In this document: positions 23,141-35,100 of the stretch, one piece after another
How positions within the stretch are numbered: the stretch's first letter is position 1
How the letters are laid out: each line of letters starts with the position of its first letter
Assembly (NCBI GenBank): GCA_019828595.1
Contig: JAHQRK010000014.1
Coordinates: forward strand, 868,001-932,000
Length of the DNA: 64,000 nt
Origin: Aphanomyces cochlioides
Lineage: Eukaryota; Oomycota; Saprolegniomycetes; Saprolegniales; Verrucalvaceae
Direction of reading: 5' to 3'
The notes under the pieces: model-generated
What the model was told of the DNA's origin: nothing
The model's database searches: none
Seen by the model: only the letters and a program-made list of their open reading frames with translations
Position numbers and translations under genes: made by a program

Positions 23141-24548
23141 TCATGAATTTCCTTCTTGCTTCCACATGTGCTCAACTATATCATCGCGTAGTTTGGTGTG
23201 AGATGTTTCGCTTCTCATTGCCTTTGACAATTCGAGATATTGAGGAAGACTGAGAGGATTCTCTGGTCGCATTCGATCTGCTGCACTGTTGAATTCATAG
23301 TCATCGACGTCCAACGTTTGTTCTTGGGTCTCGATTATCATGTTGCGCAAACAGATGCAAGCCTTCCAGACATTTGACATAGTGTTGTGCTGCCAAAATC
23401 GACCGGGGTTTGCCAAGATATGGAATCTACCAAACAGAACACCAAAGCACCTCTCTACGTCTTTTTGTACAGCCTCGTGCCTTTTACAATAGAGTTTTCG
23501 CTTTGCACAATGAGGATTCACCATAGTCTTTTGAAAAATTGGATATGAAGGATAGATACCGTCAGCAAGAAAGTACATCATTGTGTAGGAGGTACCATTA
23601 ACCTAGAACAAATGCTATATTAGTAGCTGTAGTTGGTCATCCATGGTTGATTCTCTACCTCAAACATTACATTGGGGGTTTCACCTAACATAAAATTCAC
23701 CATCAGCGTTGAGCGATCAAACACATTGATGTCGTTGTTTGAACCTGGCACTCCAAGAAATGCGTGCCATATCCACAAATTCTGTGTAGCTATAGCTTCA
23801 AGAATAATTGACCTATTACCACCACGATCTTGGAATTGTCCCTGCCATGCCACCAGACAATTCTTCCACTCCCAATGAGTGCAATCAATGGAGCCGAACA
23901 TGCCAGGAAGCCCACGAGTCTCGTTTTCATGAAGATGCTTCTCAATATCGTCCAGCGTTGGTTGTCTGAGATAGCATTGTTCAAATTCACCAAGAACAGC
24001 TGCGCAAAATCGTTTTAACGCTTCAGCCGCAGTGCTTTCGCCAAGACGGCAATATTCATCTGTAGCGTCGGCGCTTAGGCCGTATGCAAGCATTCCAAGA
24101 GCTGAAGTACACTTTTGTATAGTTGATAATCCTATTGAATAGTCTGAGTCAAAGTACTATCGAGATATATCTTGCCTAGAAGTCCAGCGGCATTTGATTT
24201 TTGTTCAAAGTAATTGTCTCTGGTGGATACAGCTTTACATATACGAAGGAATAGCTCACGGCATGCGAAATCTTCGTCGGAATATGTAGCGCGATCACTG
24301 CACCCGAAATAGTCTCGCATTATTCGTTGGTGGCCTTGGAACGCCTCCCTGTTTACGTTCGGGCTGCGTCCAGGCAGAGAGCCTCCATGTTTTGCTTTCT
24401 TTGCTGGTTGAACTATGGTCAATCGCTCGTGTAATACGTGGTGCATCACGGATACAACTACGTGGTCTTCTTCGTCCGAGGAATCGAGAACATCCTTGGA
24501 TAAACGTGCGAGTTTCTCGTGCCAAGCGGCCATTGTTCGGAATGCCAA
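23141..24548 (-). pseudogene. Harbinger transposase 2, probably broken
   Basis: Three collinear segments on minus: 24548-24158, 24131-about 23620 and 23602-23141. The N-terminus has a SSDEEDHVVVSVMHHVLHE-type leader and the HGGSLPGRSPNV block common to plant and oomycete PIF transposases. Catalytic residues sit in MFGSIDCTHWEW, GVPGSNNDINVF, YFLADGIYP and DVERCFGVL. The first gap (24157-24132) has GT-AG ends but only 26 bp. The second (about 23622-23603) has AG but no good GT and a stop, so a frameshift or lost splice site is likely. The protein would be a DDE nuclease if complete. Confidence 0.8.
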
Positions 24549-24728
24549 GTGAGTGAAGACAACCTTCAGAATACATACTATACAGTATTAAATTTTGCGA
24601 GTTCCTTGGAGAAAACCAGAGTGACTGGTGGGGAGATTTTTGCAACGACACATACTCTGGCTTTTCTGCGCAAGAAATGCCACTGAGAAAAATTCAGTTT
24701 CAGTGTTGAAACTCAGTGAGGGTGACTA

Positions 24729-24758
24729 GGGCCGATGCTTGAGATCAAGCATCGGCCC
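24729..24758. repeat. Perfect 30-bp palindrome
   Basis: Arms of 14 bp (GGGCCGATGCTTGA and complement) with a 2-base loop. It lies between the Harbinger element and the pogo-like pseudogene; a possible fold-back terminus, cruciform or terminator-like hairpin. Confidence 0.75.
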
Positions 24759-24859
24759 GTGAACGCCTGGCAATGCCTCAGGCACTTTTTCAGAAAAAAC
24801 GAAGAATTAATCACAGAAAAATTTGAAAAAGTAACACGAAGACGTCCGGATATAATCGA

Positions 24860-24905
24860 TGCCCAGACATCGACATTGACGATTCCCGACCAGCCTCTTA
24901 AGAGA
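24860..24905 (+). repeat. Dispersed repeat, copy B
   Basis: CAGACATCGACATTGACGATTCCCGACCAGCCTCTTAAGA matches about 18587-18625 with few changes. Confidence 0.6.
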
Positions 24906-25104
24906 ATTCATTCATAAGTCTCGAACAACTTCCGTTGAGCCACTTCACAGTTGAGCAATCGCGAACCGTCCTACAGACATACCTCCCTATAACGTACCCA
25001 CTCAGAATCTATATCATCCTAAATTTTATAATTATGTGCGACACATACATAATATTAAATTTTACAAGGGGATTTGAAATTTTGAACATTGCCACAAGCA
25101 AACC

Positions 25105-26309
25105 ATGCCAAGCCCATCGCGAATGTCCTACACAATCGAGCAGAAGCGCTCACTCGTCCGGAAGAAGGATGATAATCCACACATCAGCCTTCAAAGCCTT
25201 GCAGCATGGGCGAAAGAAGAGTTTAAATTGTCCAAATGCCCTGCCAAGAGCTGAATCCAAACAATACTCAAGGCTCGCGGCACTCTAGAGCCCTTGGACT
25301 CTGCCGAAAATGCCAATGCAAAACGGAAGAAGACTCTCCGATGTCTCTCCGTTGAAAAAAAGCTTGTTGAATGGATTATGTTTGCTGAATCTAAAGGATT
25401 CTTCGTCAATCAACGCATCCTACGTATTCAAGCAAGCAAGTTTTGCCGTGAGGTAGGAGTTCAAATGGGTCTCTCAAACGGCTGGCTCTTCAAGTTCCAA
25501 AAGCGACACCATCTACGTCTCAGAGCGCGGCCAGGCGAAGCTTCTCCGTCAGCAGCGAAGCCATCCAAGCTGGTCGCGCATGGCTACGACAAGTGACGAG
25601 TCATTACAGCCTCAACAATACCTTCAATTTTGATGAATCCGCTCTGTATTACAGTGCGCTCCCCAAAAAATCAATCTCAACACGCGCCATGTCAGGCTTC
25701 AAGAATGACAAGAGCCGGCTTACCATCGGTTTGGCAGCAAATGCGGATGGAAGTGAGAAATTGGATATTGTTTTCATCGGAAAATCCAAGGAACCAAGGT
25801 GTTTCAAGCGTGTTGGCGGCGTCACAGCCTCTGGTCTGCAGTACTGGCATGCAAAAAAAGGATGGATGACGTCGAAAACCTTCCAAGACTGGCTCTGTCG
25901 GGTCGAGCGGAAGTTCAAAGCCGAAGGACGACACGTGATCTTGCTTGTCGACAATGTGTCGTCGCATCGTTTGTCTACAGTCGAACTTGAGTACGTTAGG
26001 GTTGTGTTCCTACCATCGAAGACAACGGCGGTCTTACAGCCAATGGACGCCGGTGTCATAGCTGCCTTCAAGCAATCCTACAAGAGCAGTCAGATGGAAA
26101 CATCGTTGACGAGGTTTGACAGTGGTTTGGACGTCTCAAAGTGCTTCAAGTTCGATATCCTTGAAGCCATGGAGATGTCTTCGAGGGTTTGGAGTCTCAT
26201 CGATGCTACGTCCATAGCAAACTCGTGGGGTCGCACGGGTATACTTGCCCAGGAGTCCGATCGCGATTGCAACTTGTCACTGAACATGCTTGCGGAAGTT
26301 CACCTTTGA
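25105..26309 (+). pseudogene. Pogo/Tigger-type transposase, two lesions
   Basis: ATG 25105 starts a frame with a CENP-B-like N-terminal helix-turn-helix, then a TGA at 25252-25254. The same frame continues as a second CENP-B/Tc5-type DNA-binding region (VEKKLVEWIMFAESKGFFV). A one-base loss at about 25543 then moves the DDE nuclease into the frame ending at 26309. Catalytic residues lie in NFDESALYY, LLVDNVSSH and LQPMDAGVIAAFKQ. This is a different subfamily from the copy at 7816-8892. It cannot make a whole protein without suppression of both lesions. Confidence 0.85.
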
Positions 26310-27245
26310 AAATGAATATTTCATAAGATTTAATATATTCTTCACTAAGAAATCCTTTTGATATCTTATGCCTCTTAAAATTTATATTCTGACAACGTAC
26401 AATAGGATAAATATTCTGACAAGTTTGACCTATTCTGACATGCCAATCCGACACATATGATTGGCTATCCTAAACCGCTGGAAAAACATTTGGTCAATAC
26501 AAAATTCATATATAACATAGATTTGAATTTTATTACATAATGCCATACAACAATACAGTCATTATTTCCTGGGATTGACAGCATTTTTTGCTTGAAAATA
26601 AAACTTTCTGGGTGCAATAGAATCGCCTCTAGTGGCCTGTGGGCCGAGAAAATTGAGAAAAACGATTTTGAGGGTGTTTCAGTGGCCGGACAGCAATTTT
26701 GCACTCCACGGCAAATTGAAAAATGAGCCTCCACGACAAGAATAGACCTCTCAAAATTTATATATAGAAAATTTTGGTTACTGGATTCATTTTGCGGTTT
26801 GCAACCACTGGCTCAAGCGAATGGATGGGCACGTGGCCATCTCAGCTCAAGACCTGACGGCACCCACTCAGCCGCACATGCCCGCCCGCCCAACCGACTG
26901 TGCTGCTTCGAGCTTCTCTGCACCTGACGACACCGGGAGGGGGGTTTAGGTGGAGCCAATAGGTCTTGCGGTTCAGTCCTGCGTCGGACCTGAGCTGACA
27001 TCGTCCCGGTTTGTCGAACTCTCCCATGGGCCGCCTTTGTTGCCACGTGACCTACCACTGGGGAGTGTGTTCTGGTGTATGACTTAGATTGGTATTGGCA
27101 CATGTGGCATGGTTTGAGCTCAAAACTCTACCTCCGCTACAGCTTTACGCCTCCTGAAGCGCTTGCGGTGGCTTTTCAGCGACGTACCCTCGGAGGGTCT
27201 GACATGTATATGTTAGTTGTACTGGTTTGACTCCAGTCGTCGCTA
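26310..27245. other. Intergenic, probably includes the 3' flank of the Crypton
   Basis: AT-rich to 26800, then GC-rich, including a GGGAGGGGGGTTTAGG stretch (26935-26950). No gene supported. Confidence 0.4.
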
Positions 27246-29344
27246 CTACTCTTGATGGTTGATGTCGGGCATGTGAGCCTTCGGTGTTGGGTCTACAATG
27301 TTCCCACAAGCTTGGCGCTGCTGATGCATTACGACAAGATGGTTGAGCGCTCCAGATCGATGAATCCTGCGCATTTCGCGAAGTACTGTTCCTCTGCTCT
27401 TAGCGTTTGGCGCTCTCTGGCTGACGAACTCAAGAAGCTTGGTTTGAGCTTGAATGCCGCAGCGAAGTACATCTTGTCGGAAGCTTGGTGATTGTTCAAT
27501 CAATTGCATCTCGTCAATGATGAGCTTCATGTATCCGACAATTGCTTTCATCTCTGACTTCGCTTGGCGGCTAATGTTTTGGAGCCACGGCCTTGGTGTT
27601 GCTGTGTACCATTCGAACCATGTATCTGCCAACGAAATGACTGCTGCTTTCCGACGTTTCGTCGTTTGAGGCTCCTGATTGATGTCTCGTGGCTCGACCG
27701 GTGGCACTGGACGACGAACACCTAGCCGCTCCTCAATCGCATCAAGTCTCTCGTGAAGCGCCTTGTTGATTGAAACCAGCTCTTTGATGATTGTGTCTTG
27801 CTGATACATATGCTGGCTTTCTTGCTTGGTGACTCGCCGTGACGTGGGCTGTGGTGCGTGGATATGCGTCTCTCATGCGGCTGCATGACCTTTAAAGACA
27901 ACAACAAGACATCTTCACGCTCGACTCCAACAGCGCGGAACGCATGCTCGACTTTGACGACGACTGGTCCAGCTGAATTGAGTCGTCGAAGATTTGGGAA
28001 GTGCGCAAGCAAAGCAGCCATCAGCAAGTCCAAGACGTTGCGAGCCACATTGTAGCAATCACTGGCCAAGCCACTGCTATTCGCGAACAGTATATTGCGA
28101 GCGCGATCCACCACCGTTCGCTCGGTTGCACTCAAGCCCTCCAAGGTAGGCATTTGAATCGTGCTCTCTGATGGCCATCCGCTAAGCACTTTGGCAATCT
28201 TCTGATCTTCTGTAGACGTGTTGCATATGTATGCAAACGCTTTGTTTGTGGAAGTCAGATTCCATGCGCCACGGTCGAAAATCCACTGCAACTGGATGGA
28301 ACTGTCAGCATTAGCGTGCTGCGCGCCACCACGTCGAAAGCTGTGGGACGTCATGTCTTGTATCAATTTGGAGGAACCAACGACTCGCTTGAGTACTCGA
28401 TTGATGTACGCATGGACGCCAGCGCTTGTGCCAATCGACGTGGTTGGGGTAGCATCTGATACTCCAGCATTCAGTGCTACCAAAGGGTCAAGCAGTGCGA
28501 CAAGTGGTACACCTTGGCCATATTCAATTGTTTCCACACTCTTAGATTGCGGTAAATGGCTCAGCAGCGCTTGATGCGGCGACTTCTTGCGAAGAAGAGC
28601 CAACGCGCAAGCGAGCAGTGGACACGTCTCAGCACATGCGTGAGGAAAGAGTGAAAGCGCTTGTTCGTCTGTCGTCTTGATTCGTACGAAGGTGACTGTG
28701 AGAACACCACCTGGAGCGACCCCTAGGTGTTGCTGCTGGACTTGTTCAAGATCAGACGCTCGCCCAAAGCAATGCCAGAGTAGGATTAGCATAGCAGCGT
28801 CTTGATAATCGGTCAAACACATAGCGCTTTTATAGATGTGTGACGTGAGCGTTTTCAATTCGTCCTTTGTACATGCGTGCGCTTTCTTAACAATGTTACC
28901 TGATTCGCGTCGCTTGCAGTATTTGTCGAGCGTTTGAGCCATTTTTTGCAAACGATCCTGTATTGTGGCTTTCAAGTGGGGGTTTACCTCAAGTATCCAG
29001 TTCTTAGTTTGTCTGTAGTATTGTATGACTGACGTCTTAGCAAGCTTGCGGCCACGGTCGCCTTCGTCAAACGCAAGGAAAACGCCGAACTTATCCATGA
29101 CAGCTTCCAAAATTGCAGCTGTTGAATCCTTTGAAATACATTGCAAAACGTGGTCGAACGGAACGTTTTCAGATGCAACCCACCGCTTGAACGCATTTAT
29201 GGCGTTCACCTTTGCGTTTGCTGTGTTTGACGGAACGAGTCCTTTGAGCGAGTGTGTTGCCATCACTGTGAATATCCGCAAATGGTTTCGCAAGACCTTT
29301 CGGATATGTATATCTCCTATATTTAGGACAATACCTAGGCTCAA
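27246..29344 (-). pseudogene. Crypton tyrosine recombinase, frameshifted C-terminus
   Basis: Minus-strand frame 29344-27722; the natural start is probably the ATG at 29263. This is a phage-integrase-like tyrosine recombinase of the Crypton class: first arginine in CFGRASDLEQ, the HxxR motif in TSHSFRRGGAQH, a downstream tryptophan/histidine position in IFDRGAWN, and the likely nucleophile tyrosine in NKAFAYI. After about 27890 the coding signal moves to the frame ending at 27246, which holds a coiled coil (IIKELVSINKALHERLDAIEERLG) and a C-terminal domain. One frameshift therefore separates the recombinase from its tail. Cryptons integrate by site-specific recombination rather than DDE chemistry. 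No element ends were identified. Confidence 0.85.
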
Positions 29345-29651
29345 TCCGATATGTCGGAATAACTAAAATATACCATATTGATATTTTTACCTTGCGAATT
29401 GTATACTTTAAAGAAATATTTTGAATGGATTCCGACAGAATCCGCCGGAATGGACTGGAATGACCAAAGTACGTTTTTATTGGATGAAAATCCGTATTTA
29501 AAATAGCTTTATAAGTCTAAATGACGTATCTATTGGCTATAAATAAAATTACACTGAAACTATTGGTTAAAATAGATTACACAAAAATTGAGTAATGCCG
29601 GAATATTCATCATATTCAACGTTACACTGGGGTATGTCTGTATCAGTGAAT

Positions 29652-29740
29652 GCATTCTCTTAAGCAGTACCCTGAAACAGTGGGACCTCAGTTTTAATGT
29701 AATATGTTTCTAGGAACCCAGTTTTAATGGATTGACTCGC
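29652..29740 (+). repeat. Dispersed repeat, copy C
   Basis: CAGTGGGACCTCAGTTTTAATG ... GGAACCCAGTTTTAATGGATTGACTC; matches about 18635-18700. Confidence 0.65.
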
Positions 29741-29879
29741 GGGATGCAAATCCAAAGCATATTCACCGCAAGAGAATCGCTGCTTACTTCTTTTTGACAT
29801 GACCAGCAGCAGAGTTGAACGGCCACAGGAAAATTCGACAGGTACACATCACAACCCAAGTCATCGTGTCAAGGTCAGG

Positions 29880-31317
29880 ATGGGCCGGACGAAGCTCACA
29901 TTTCCGCTCCCATCGACGTTCTTTGACAGACCAGTCCTCACGGAAGAAAACCGACGCGATTACATCCGACTTGGACAAAAATCCCTCGTCGAACTCATCA
30001 AGAAAGTCCGGCTCCGGGATGGACCCGTCTCGTGGACACTCGATCATGAACATCAAGGAGTCCGAGTCTATCGCGGCATTGATCCCAACACGTCCGACGT
30101 CATCTACGTCCGCGTGAAGGAAGTTCCCGCGACGTTGGACGAAGCAGCGAGGCTGAACGACCCAAACCGCGACTTTTGCCACACGTACCACAAATCCTAC
30201 TTTGTCGATACCCACACGCTCTACTCGATCGCGACGCCGACGCCAGAACATCCTCACAACAATATCCGCATCAAGTGGCATGCTCTCGACACGAGAGTAT
30301 TCGCCATTCGCGACTTCTGCACTCTCGAGGTACGCTATCCAAGTTGCAACTTTGACAACGGGATGTTGTAGTACCAAGACGACTTTGTGATTGAAGGTAT
30401 CCGAGGATACGGGCGATGCGAGATGTCGATCGAGCTGCCAAATTTCCCAGACATGGAAAAAGCGCATGGTTTGATCCGCGGACATCTCCACCTCGGCGGC
30501 GACATCTACTTGGAGAGTGACCGTCCTGGCTATGTCACGCTCTTTCGTCACTACCACCAGGACATTGGCGGCGTCGGCCAAAGGGTCATCGACTGGGTGA
30601 GCAAGTCAACGATGACGAGGGACATGGGTGCAGTTGACAGTCTCTTCCACGAAGCCCGCATCGACCAAGCAGACTGTTTACCAAAGCATTTATTCGTTCC
30701 CACATCGACACGCTCCCGCTGCGCCGTCTGCTCCGAGCGGTTTACAATTCTGTCCAAGAAGCGCAATTGCACGCGGTGCGGCGAGGTACATTGCCGACAA
30801 GATGGAGAAATTGATCGTCTCTCCGTAGGTTGTGTGCAAGAACTGCTCGATTCGCACGACGACGAGAAAGTTTCGCATTTGCGCTCTGTGCACCAAGGAC
30901 AACTTGACTCAGTCGACGGGGCTGCCTAGTGAAGTAAGTTATGGACGGCGGTACGGCTCCTGCAAGGGGAGCAGCGGCAGCAGTGTGCATCAGCCCTCTG
31001 CCGCGCCCTCTGAGCTCCGACGGAGTGAAAGCGCGCCTTTGAAAAGAGGCGAGGACGAGCATATCCAAGTCGTGCCTCTGTTGGAAGCGCCCTCCCGCGA
31101 CTATTACGACGACGACGACTCGAGCTCGACTACGTCCAACGATTATTTCACAGTGGCCAACAGTGTCGACATACCGGAGCCACACCTCGTGGCGTTGTTG
31201 AAGCATCTCCAAGCCATGGACGACGCGGCGGTGGCGTCCATCATGCAAGGCGGCGCGCCCGACTTTGCCTCCGACACAGCGACAGTTGCTGACGACCACG
31301 AGTACAAGGATTGGTAA
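29880..31317 (+). CDS. START-like/FYVE-related protein, paralogue 3
   Basis: Three exons: 29880-30329, 30372-30785 and 30829-31317, with introns of 42 and 43 bp. The product is 450 residues. An upstream in-frame ATG at 29799 would add 27 residues, but the family begins near MGRTKLTFPLPSTFF. START-like domain about residues 1-225; FYVE-related finger about 267-315 with CAVC, CTRC, CKNC and CALC. The second intron splits the finger after the CGE codons, as in paralogue 8. The tail is acidic and ends with a DTATVADDHEYKDW-type motif shared in part with paralogues 4 and 5. Probable membrane or lipid-associated protein by domain inference. Confidence 0.9.
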
Positions 31318-31931
31318 AGCTAGCTTAAATATTTCCCGGTCCAGCCATCCTGCAAAGCCATCGCAACGCAGAGTGGGTGGTCCAGAGTGACGGCAACTTT
31401 GGCATCGTTACCGAGGTCGTTAGCCCACGCCGCCGTCCAATTACACCCAGTTGCAATGTGTGAGTGGAAGGAGCCGCGAGGACGAGTTTTTCATTGCGCA
31501 GACCGACGACAGAAGTCCTCCAGCTTTCCCCCTAACGACAACGGCGCACAGGTGTAGTTCCTAGTGCTGCTTGGTCTCTCGTACAGCTCGACGAGCGCAG
31601 AGAGATGATCCAAATTTGGAGTTGGAATGCGCGTTGGAATTTTTGCCGTCAGATCCAGAGAGCGTGCGCCCATTCGAAACGTACGAACTGCACTTCGTCT
31701 GAACACTTCCCTCGTTATCTGTCCATGCGAGTCCATCAAAGCAACAAGTTTGTCGGACTTTCGCCACGTCCGCCGCCTTGGAACCTGCTCGCATCCTCGC
31801 TTATGAGCTCTCTGTCCTGTCGGAATGGAACATGTCATGCGATTTGGCGGCATTCTTGATGCGTCGACGTCATGGCAGAGGACAAGTGCCGAGAGGAATG
31901 TCAGACGATGCAAGGTGGAGTCACATATCGC
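31318..31931. other. 3' flank of paralogue 3, no gene
   Basis: No supportable frame up to the Copia repeat at 31932. Confidence 0.5.
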
Positions 31932-31967
31932 TGTTGTTTTTCTAGCCTCCACTCCTGCATACTTTGG
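31932..31967 (+). repeat. 5' terminal direct repeat of the Copia element
   Basis: Identical to 36559-36594. What follows (31968 onward) does not resemble the downstream part of the 3' LTR. Confidence 0.75.
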
Positions 31968-32133
31968 ATCGAGTCGTCGCAGCCACCATCGCGACTCTCA
32001 AAGTCGTAACCGCTGTCGCTCGAGACACCAAGGCCGTCGTGATCGCTCTTGAAGTCGCAGCCGTGACAGCCGCCGCAGCCATCGAAGTCGCAGTCGCAGC
32101 GGCAATTCCGAGCACAAACAGCTGGAGAGAAGT
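31968..32133 (+). other. SR-rich leader in frame with gag
   Basis: In the gag frame this stretch reads as alternating serine and arginine with histidine and aspartate (for example SRSRDSRRSHRSRSRSG), interrupted by one TGA at about 32050. Such runs are typical of splicing-factor RS domains. It may be a captured host gene piece or simple-sequence expansion. Confidence 0.45.
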
Positions 32134-35100
32134 GTGCTGTACGTTGAATCGCGTATCCCAACCGAGCGCCGCAAGTATGAAGCCGAGCGCGTCAAGGAGA
32201 CGCAGATTGTTCAATGGAACAAGGAGAACAACTTGACCGGGTTGAACTTCCACCATTGGCAGAAGGCCATTCGGAACCTCTTGAAGACTGTCAAGTTGTG
32301 GGCCATTGTCAACGGCACTGAGCCGAAGCCATATGACCCAGACGACGCGCGGTTGTGGACCAATCTCGACCGCATCGCCGTCAATCACCTCATGAATGCT
32401 GTCAACTCCAGCCTCATCATTGGAATCAATGATGAAAACAGTGCTCATGAAATTTGGAAGACGATCACCAGAACCCACAACAACGTGAACTGGGGAACCG
32501 GTGGACTGCTGTTTGCACAGCTGTCCAATCTGAAGTGCACCGAGAGCGGCTCTCTCGAGGAGCACCTCAAGAAGTTCAAGGAGATCGCCGAGAAATTGGC
32601 CGACTTGGGTGAGCCTGTGTCGGACAAGCAGAAGGCTGCGTTGTTGTTGGATTCCATGCCCGACAGTTGGAACAACTTTGCTGCCATTTACTGGTCTGCC
32701 ACGGTCTGTCCATCCTTTGTCGAGTTGGAGAGTAGCATCCTGGCATACCAGAAACGTCGCAAGACTGGTCATGATGCTAGGCGCAAGGAAGAACGACGCA
32801 CTGCCAATGCTGCTGCTGCTCACCAAGTGGAGCAACAACTGCAAGACGAGCAAGATCTAGCCCAACGGGTGGCTGTCTTGGAGACCAAGCTTGCCAACAA
32901 GGTCAAGGCGACTGCCAGCTTCACCAAGAAGAAGGTGATTCCTAGACCATCTGGGATGCCAACTGTCAAGTGTACTAATTGCAATGCCAGTGGCCATCGA
33001 GACGAGAAGTGCTGGATGAAAGAGAAGCACACGGCCGCCGCAATCCCAAGCGAATTGAAGCCGACAACAGCACCGCTGAGAGCCCTGTCGACGAGGAAGA
33101 TGAACTCGACGACGACGACAATCCGGGGGAGTCGGATGTCTCGTGGGGTGCAGCTGTTGTCGTCAATCAAGTGGGCGAAGGTCAGATTGATGACTCTGGC
33201 GATGACCACAAGCTCGAGTGGATCATTGACTCTGGTGCGACGCACCACATTTGCTTTGTGAAGTCCATGTTTTCAACCTTGAAGCCCACAAGCATGGCCG
33301 TCAATCTACCCAACAACACCCAAGTGCGAGCAAGTGGCGTTGGCACCGTCAAGCTGGTTGTCCGTTGCAGCTCGTCTCCATCCAAGGTCTCCATTGTGAT
33401 GGAAAGTGTGTTGTTTGTGCCTGAGTGTTGCAAGAACTTGTTCTCAATCCCGCAGGCAAGTCGTCATGGCATATCCAATTTGATTTTGCGTCGAGAATTG
33501 GACAAGTCGTCTTTGCCAAGGACAACTTATCCATTGTGTCACACGTCAACCCAAGGAACTCGTTGTACATTGTGAAGCAAGCATGTGCCTGATGACAAGT
33601 CGTCTGCGGAAGCCAACGCGTTGGTGACGCCACCATCGTTCGAGTTGTGGCATCAACGGCTTGGTCATCCTGCTGCCTCCACCATGCAGTCGCTGCTGAA
33701 GAAGAAAGCAGTGCGAGGCCTCAAGTTCCCTGACGTTGACATCTCCAAGTGGGTGTGTGATACATGCCAACTGGGGGAATCAGAAGAAGCGGGTGACGTT
33801 TCCGCTGTCCAAGGCTCCGTCGTTCCATTGCAACGAGAAGGTCCACAGCGACTTGTGTGGACCGATTGAAGTCTTGTCGCTGACCGGCGGAAAGTACATC
33901 CTCATCTTTGTCGATCGGTACTCTCGCTACATTCATGTTCACATCCTGAACGAAAAGAGCGAGACCGGCAAGGTCATCGTCGAGCATCGTGCTCTAATCG
34001 AGTCCAAGCACAACCGCCCCTTGGCGAATCTCCACATTGACAACGGTGGTGAATTCTTGGACGGCCAAGTGGCAGCCTTCTGTCGTCGCGAAGGAATCTA
34101 CCACTCGACAACCACAACGATGACTAGTCAGCAGAATGGATTTGCAGAAGTTCGCTTTCGCGACATTCTTGCTCGTGCGAGAGCAACGCTGATTGAAGCT
34201 GATCTACCCAAGCAGCTTTGGAGCTACGCTGTCGAATGCGCTGTCTACTGCATGAACAGGTCCGTCTCGACCAACTCCAACACCACACCGTTCAAGCTTT
34301 GGCATGGGTATGAACCTGACGTGAGCCATATGAAAGTGTTTGGTTCCGTTTGCTACGTGCACGTGCCCATGCGCATTGGTGATGCCGACAAGAATGGCAA
34401 TCGCCAACGCAAGCGACAGAAGCTGGACATCAGGTCCATCCGTGGCATCTTCGTTGGATACGCCGAAAGCAAGCACTCGTACAAGGTGCTCGATTGCACC
34501 ACCGGCAAGATGTTGGTGTCAGTGCACGTCACCTTCGACGAGTCGAATTCACCGGCTGCTAAAGAGCTTCGACGGGACGATCTCAAGCAGCTGGCGCGAA
34601 TCCACGAGCTGGATTTCAACTACTACTCCAAGCAGGCTCAGTCCGATCCCGACCGGCTGTTCCACGCCGACGTCGTTCAAGACCTTTTGGACGACCGTGA
34701 ATTGACTGTGCTACAAGACTTTGTCGCCGAGTTTGACTCTGAAGTGAATGACACAGCTCGAGACGAAGTCGTCGAGGAGTATGCGCCGGACGTGGCGTCT
34801 GCCAATGTCGTTGCCCTCAGCAATGCTACGTTTGTGCGAGCAAGCCAGTTGCAGCGCCATCTGGAGCGCCTGGTTGCCGAGGAAAACGCAGCTTACAAGG
34901 CAGACTCCAGCGAGCTGGCGATACCAGCGTCGTCCGTTCCCATTCCACGCAACTACGCTGAAGCGAAGGGTTCCAAGTTCTGGCCACACTGGGAGGCTGC
35001 CATCAAGAGCGAGTTTGATGCCCTCGTCAAGACTGGAACGTGGAAGTACGTGTGCAACAAGGCCAACAGCCGGCTGCTGTCGACGACTTGGGTGTTTCGA

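Larger units (their letters stand above)
22316..24548. mobile_element. PIF/Harbinger element 2 (coding core)
   Basis: A Myb-like gene on plus and a Harbinger transposase on minus lie 3'-to-3', 20 bp apart. Terminal inverted repeats were not resolved, so the coordinates are those of the coding core only. Confidence 0.75.

Noticed and set aside
25649..26071. 140-codon minus frame
   Set aside because: Antisense of the pogo-like DDE domain.
29784..30581. 265-codon minus frame
   Set aside because: Antisense shadow of START-FYVE paralogue 3, which has splice-supported exons on plus.
31711..31860. Short frames in the 3' flank of paralogue 3 as an extra exon
   Set aside because: No splice consensus or family similarity; paralogue 3 already ends with the tail motif shared by its relatives.
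31942..32853. 303-codon minus frame
   Set aside because: Antisense of the Copia gag and SR-rich leader; composition-driven open frame.
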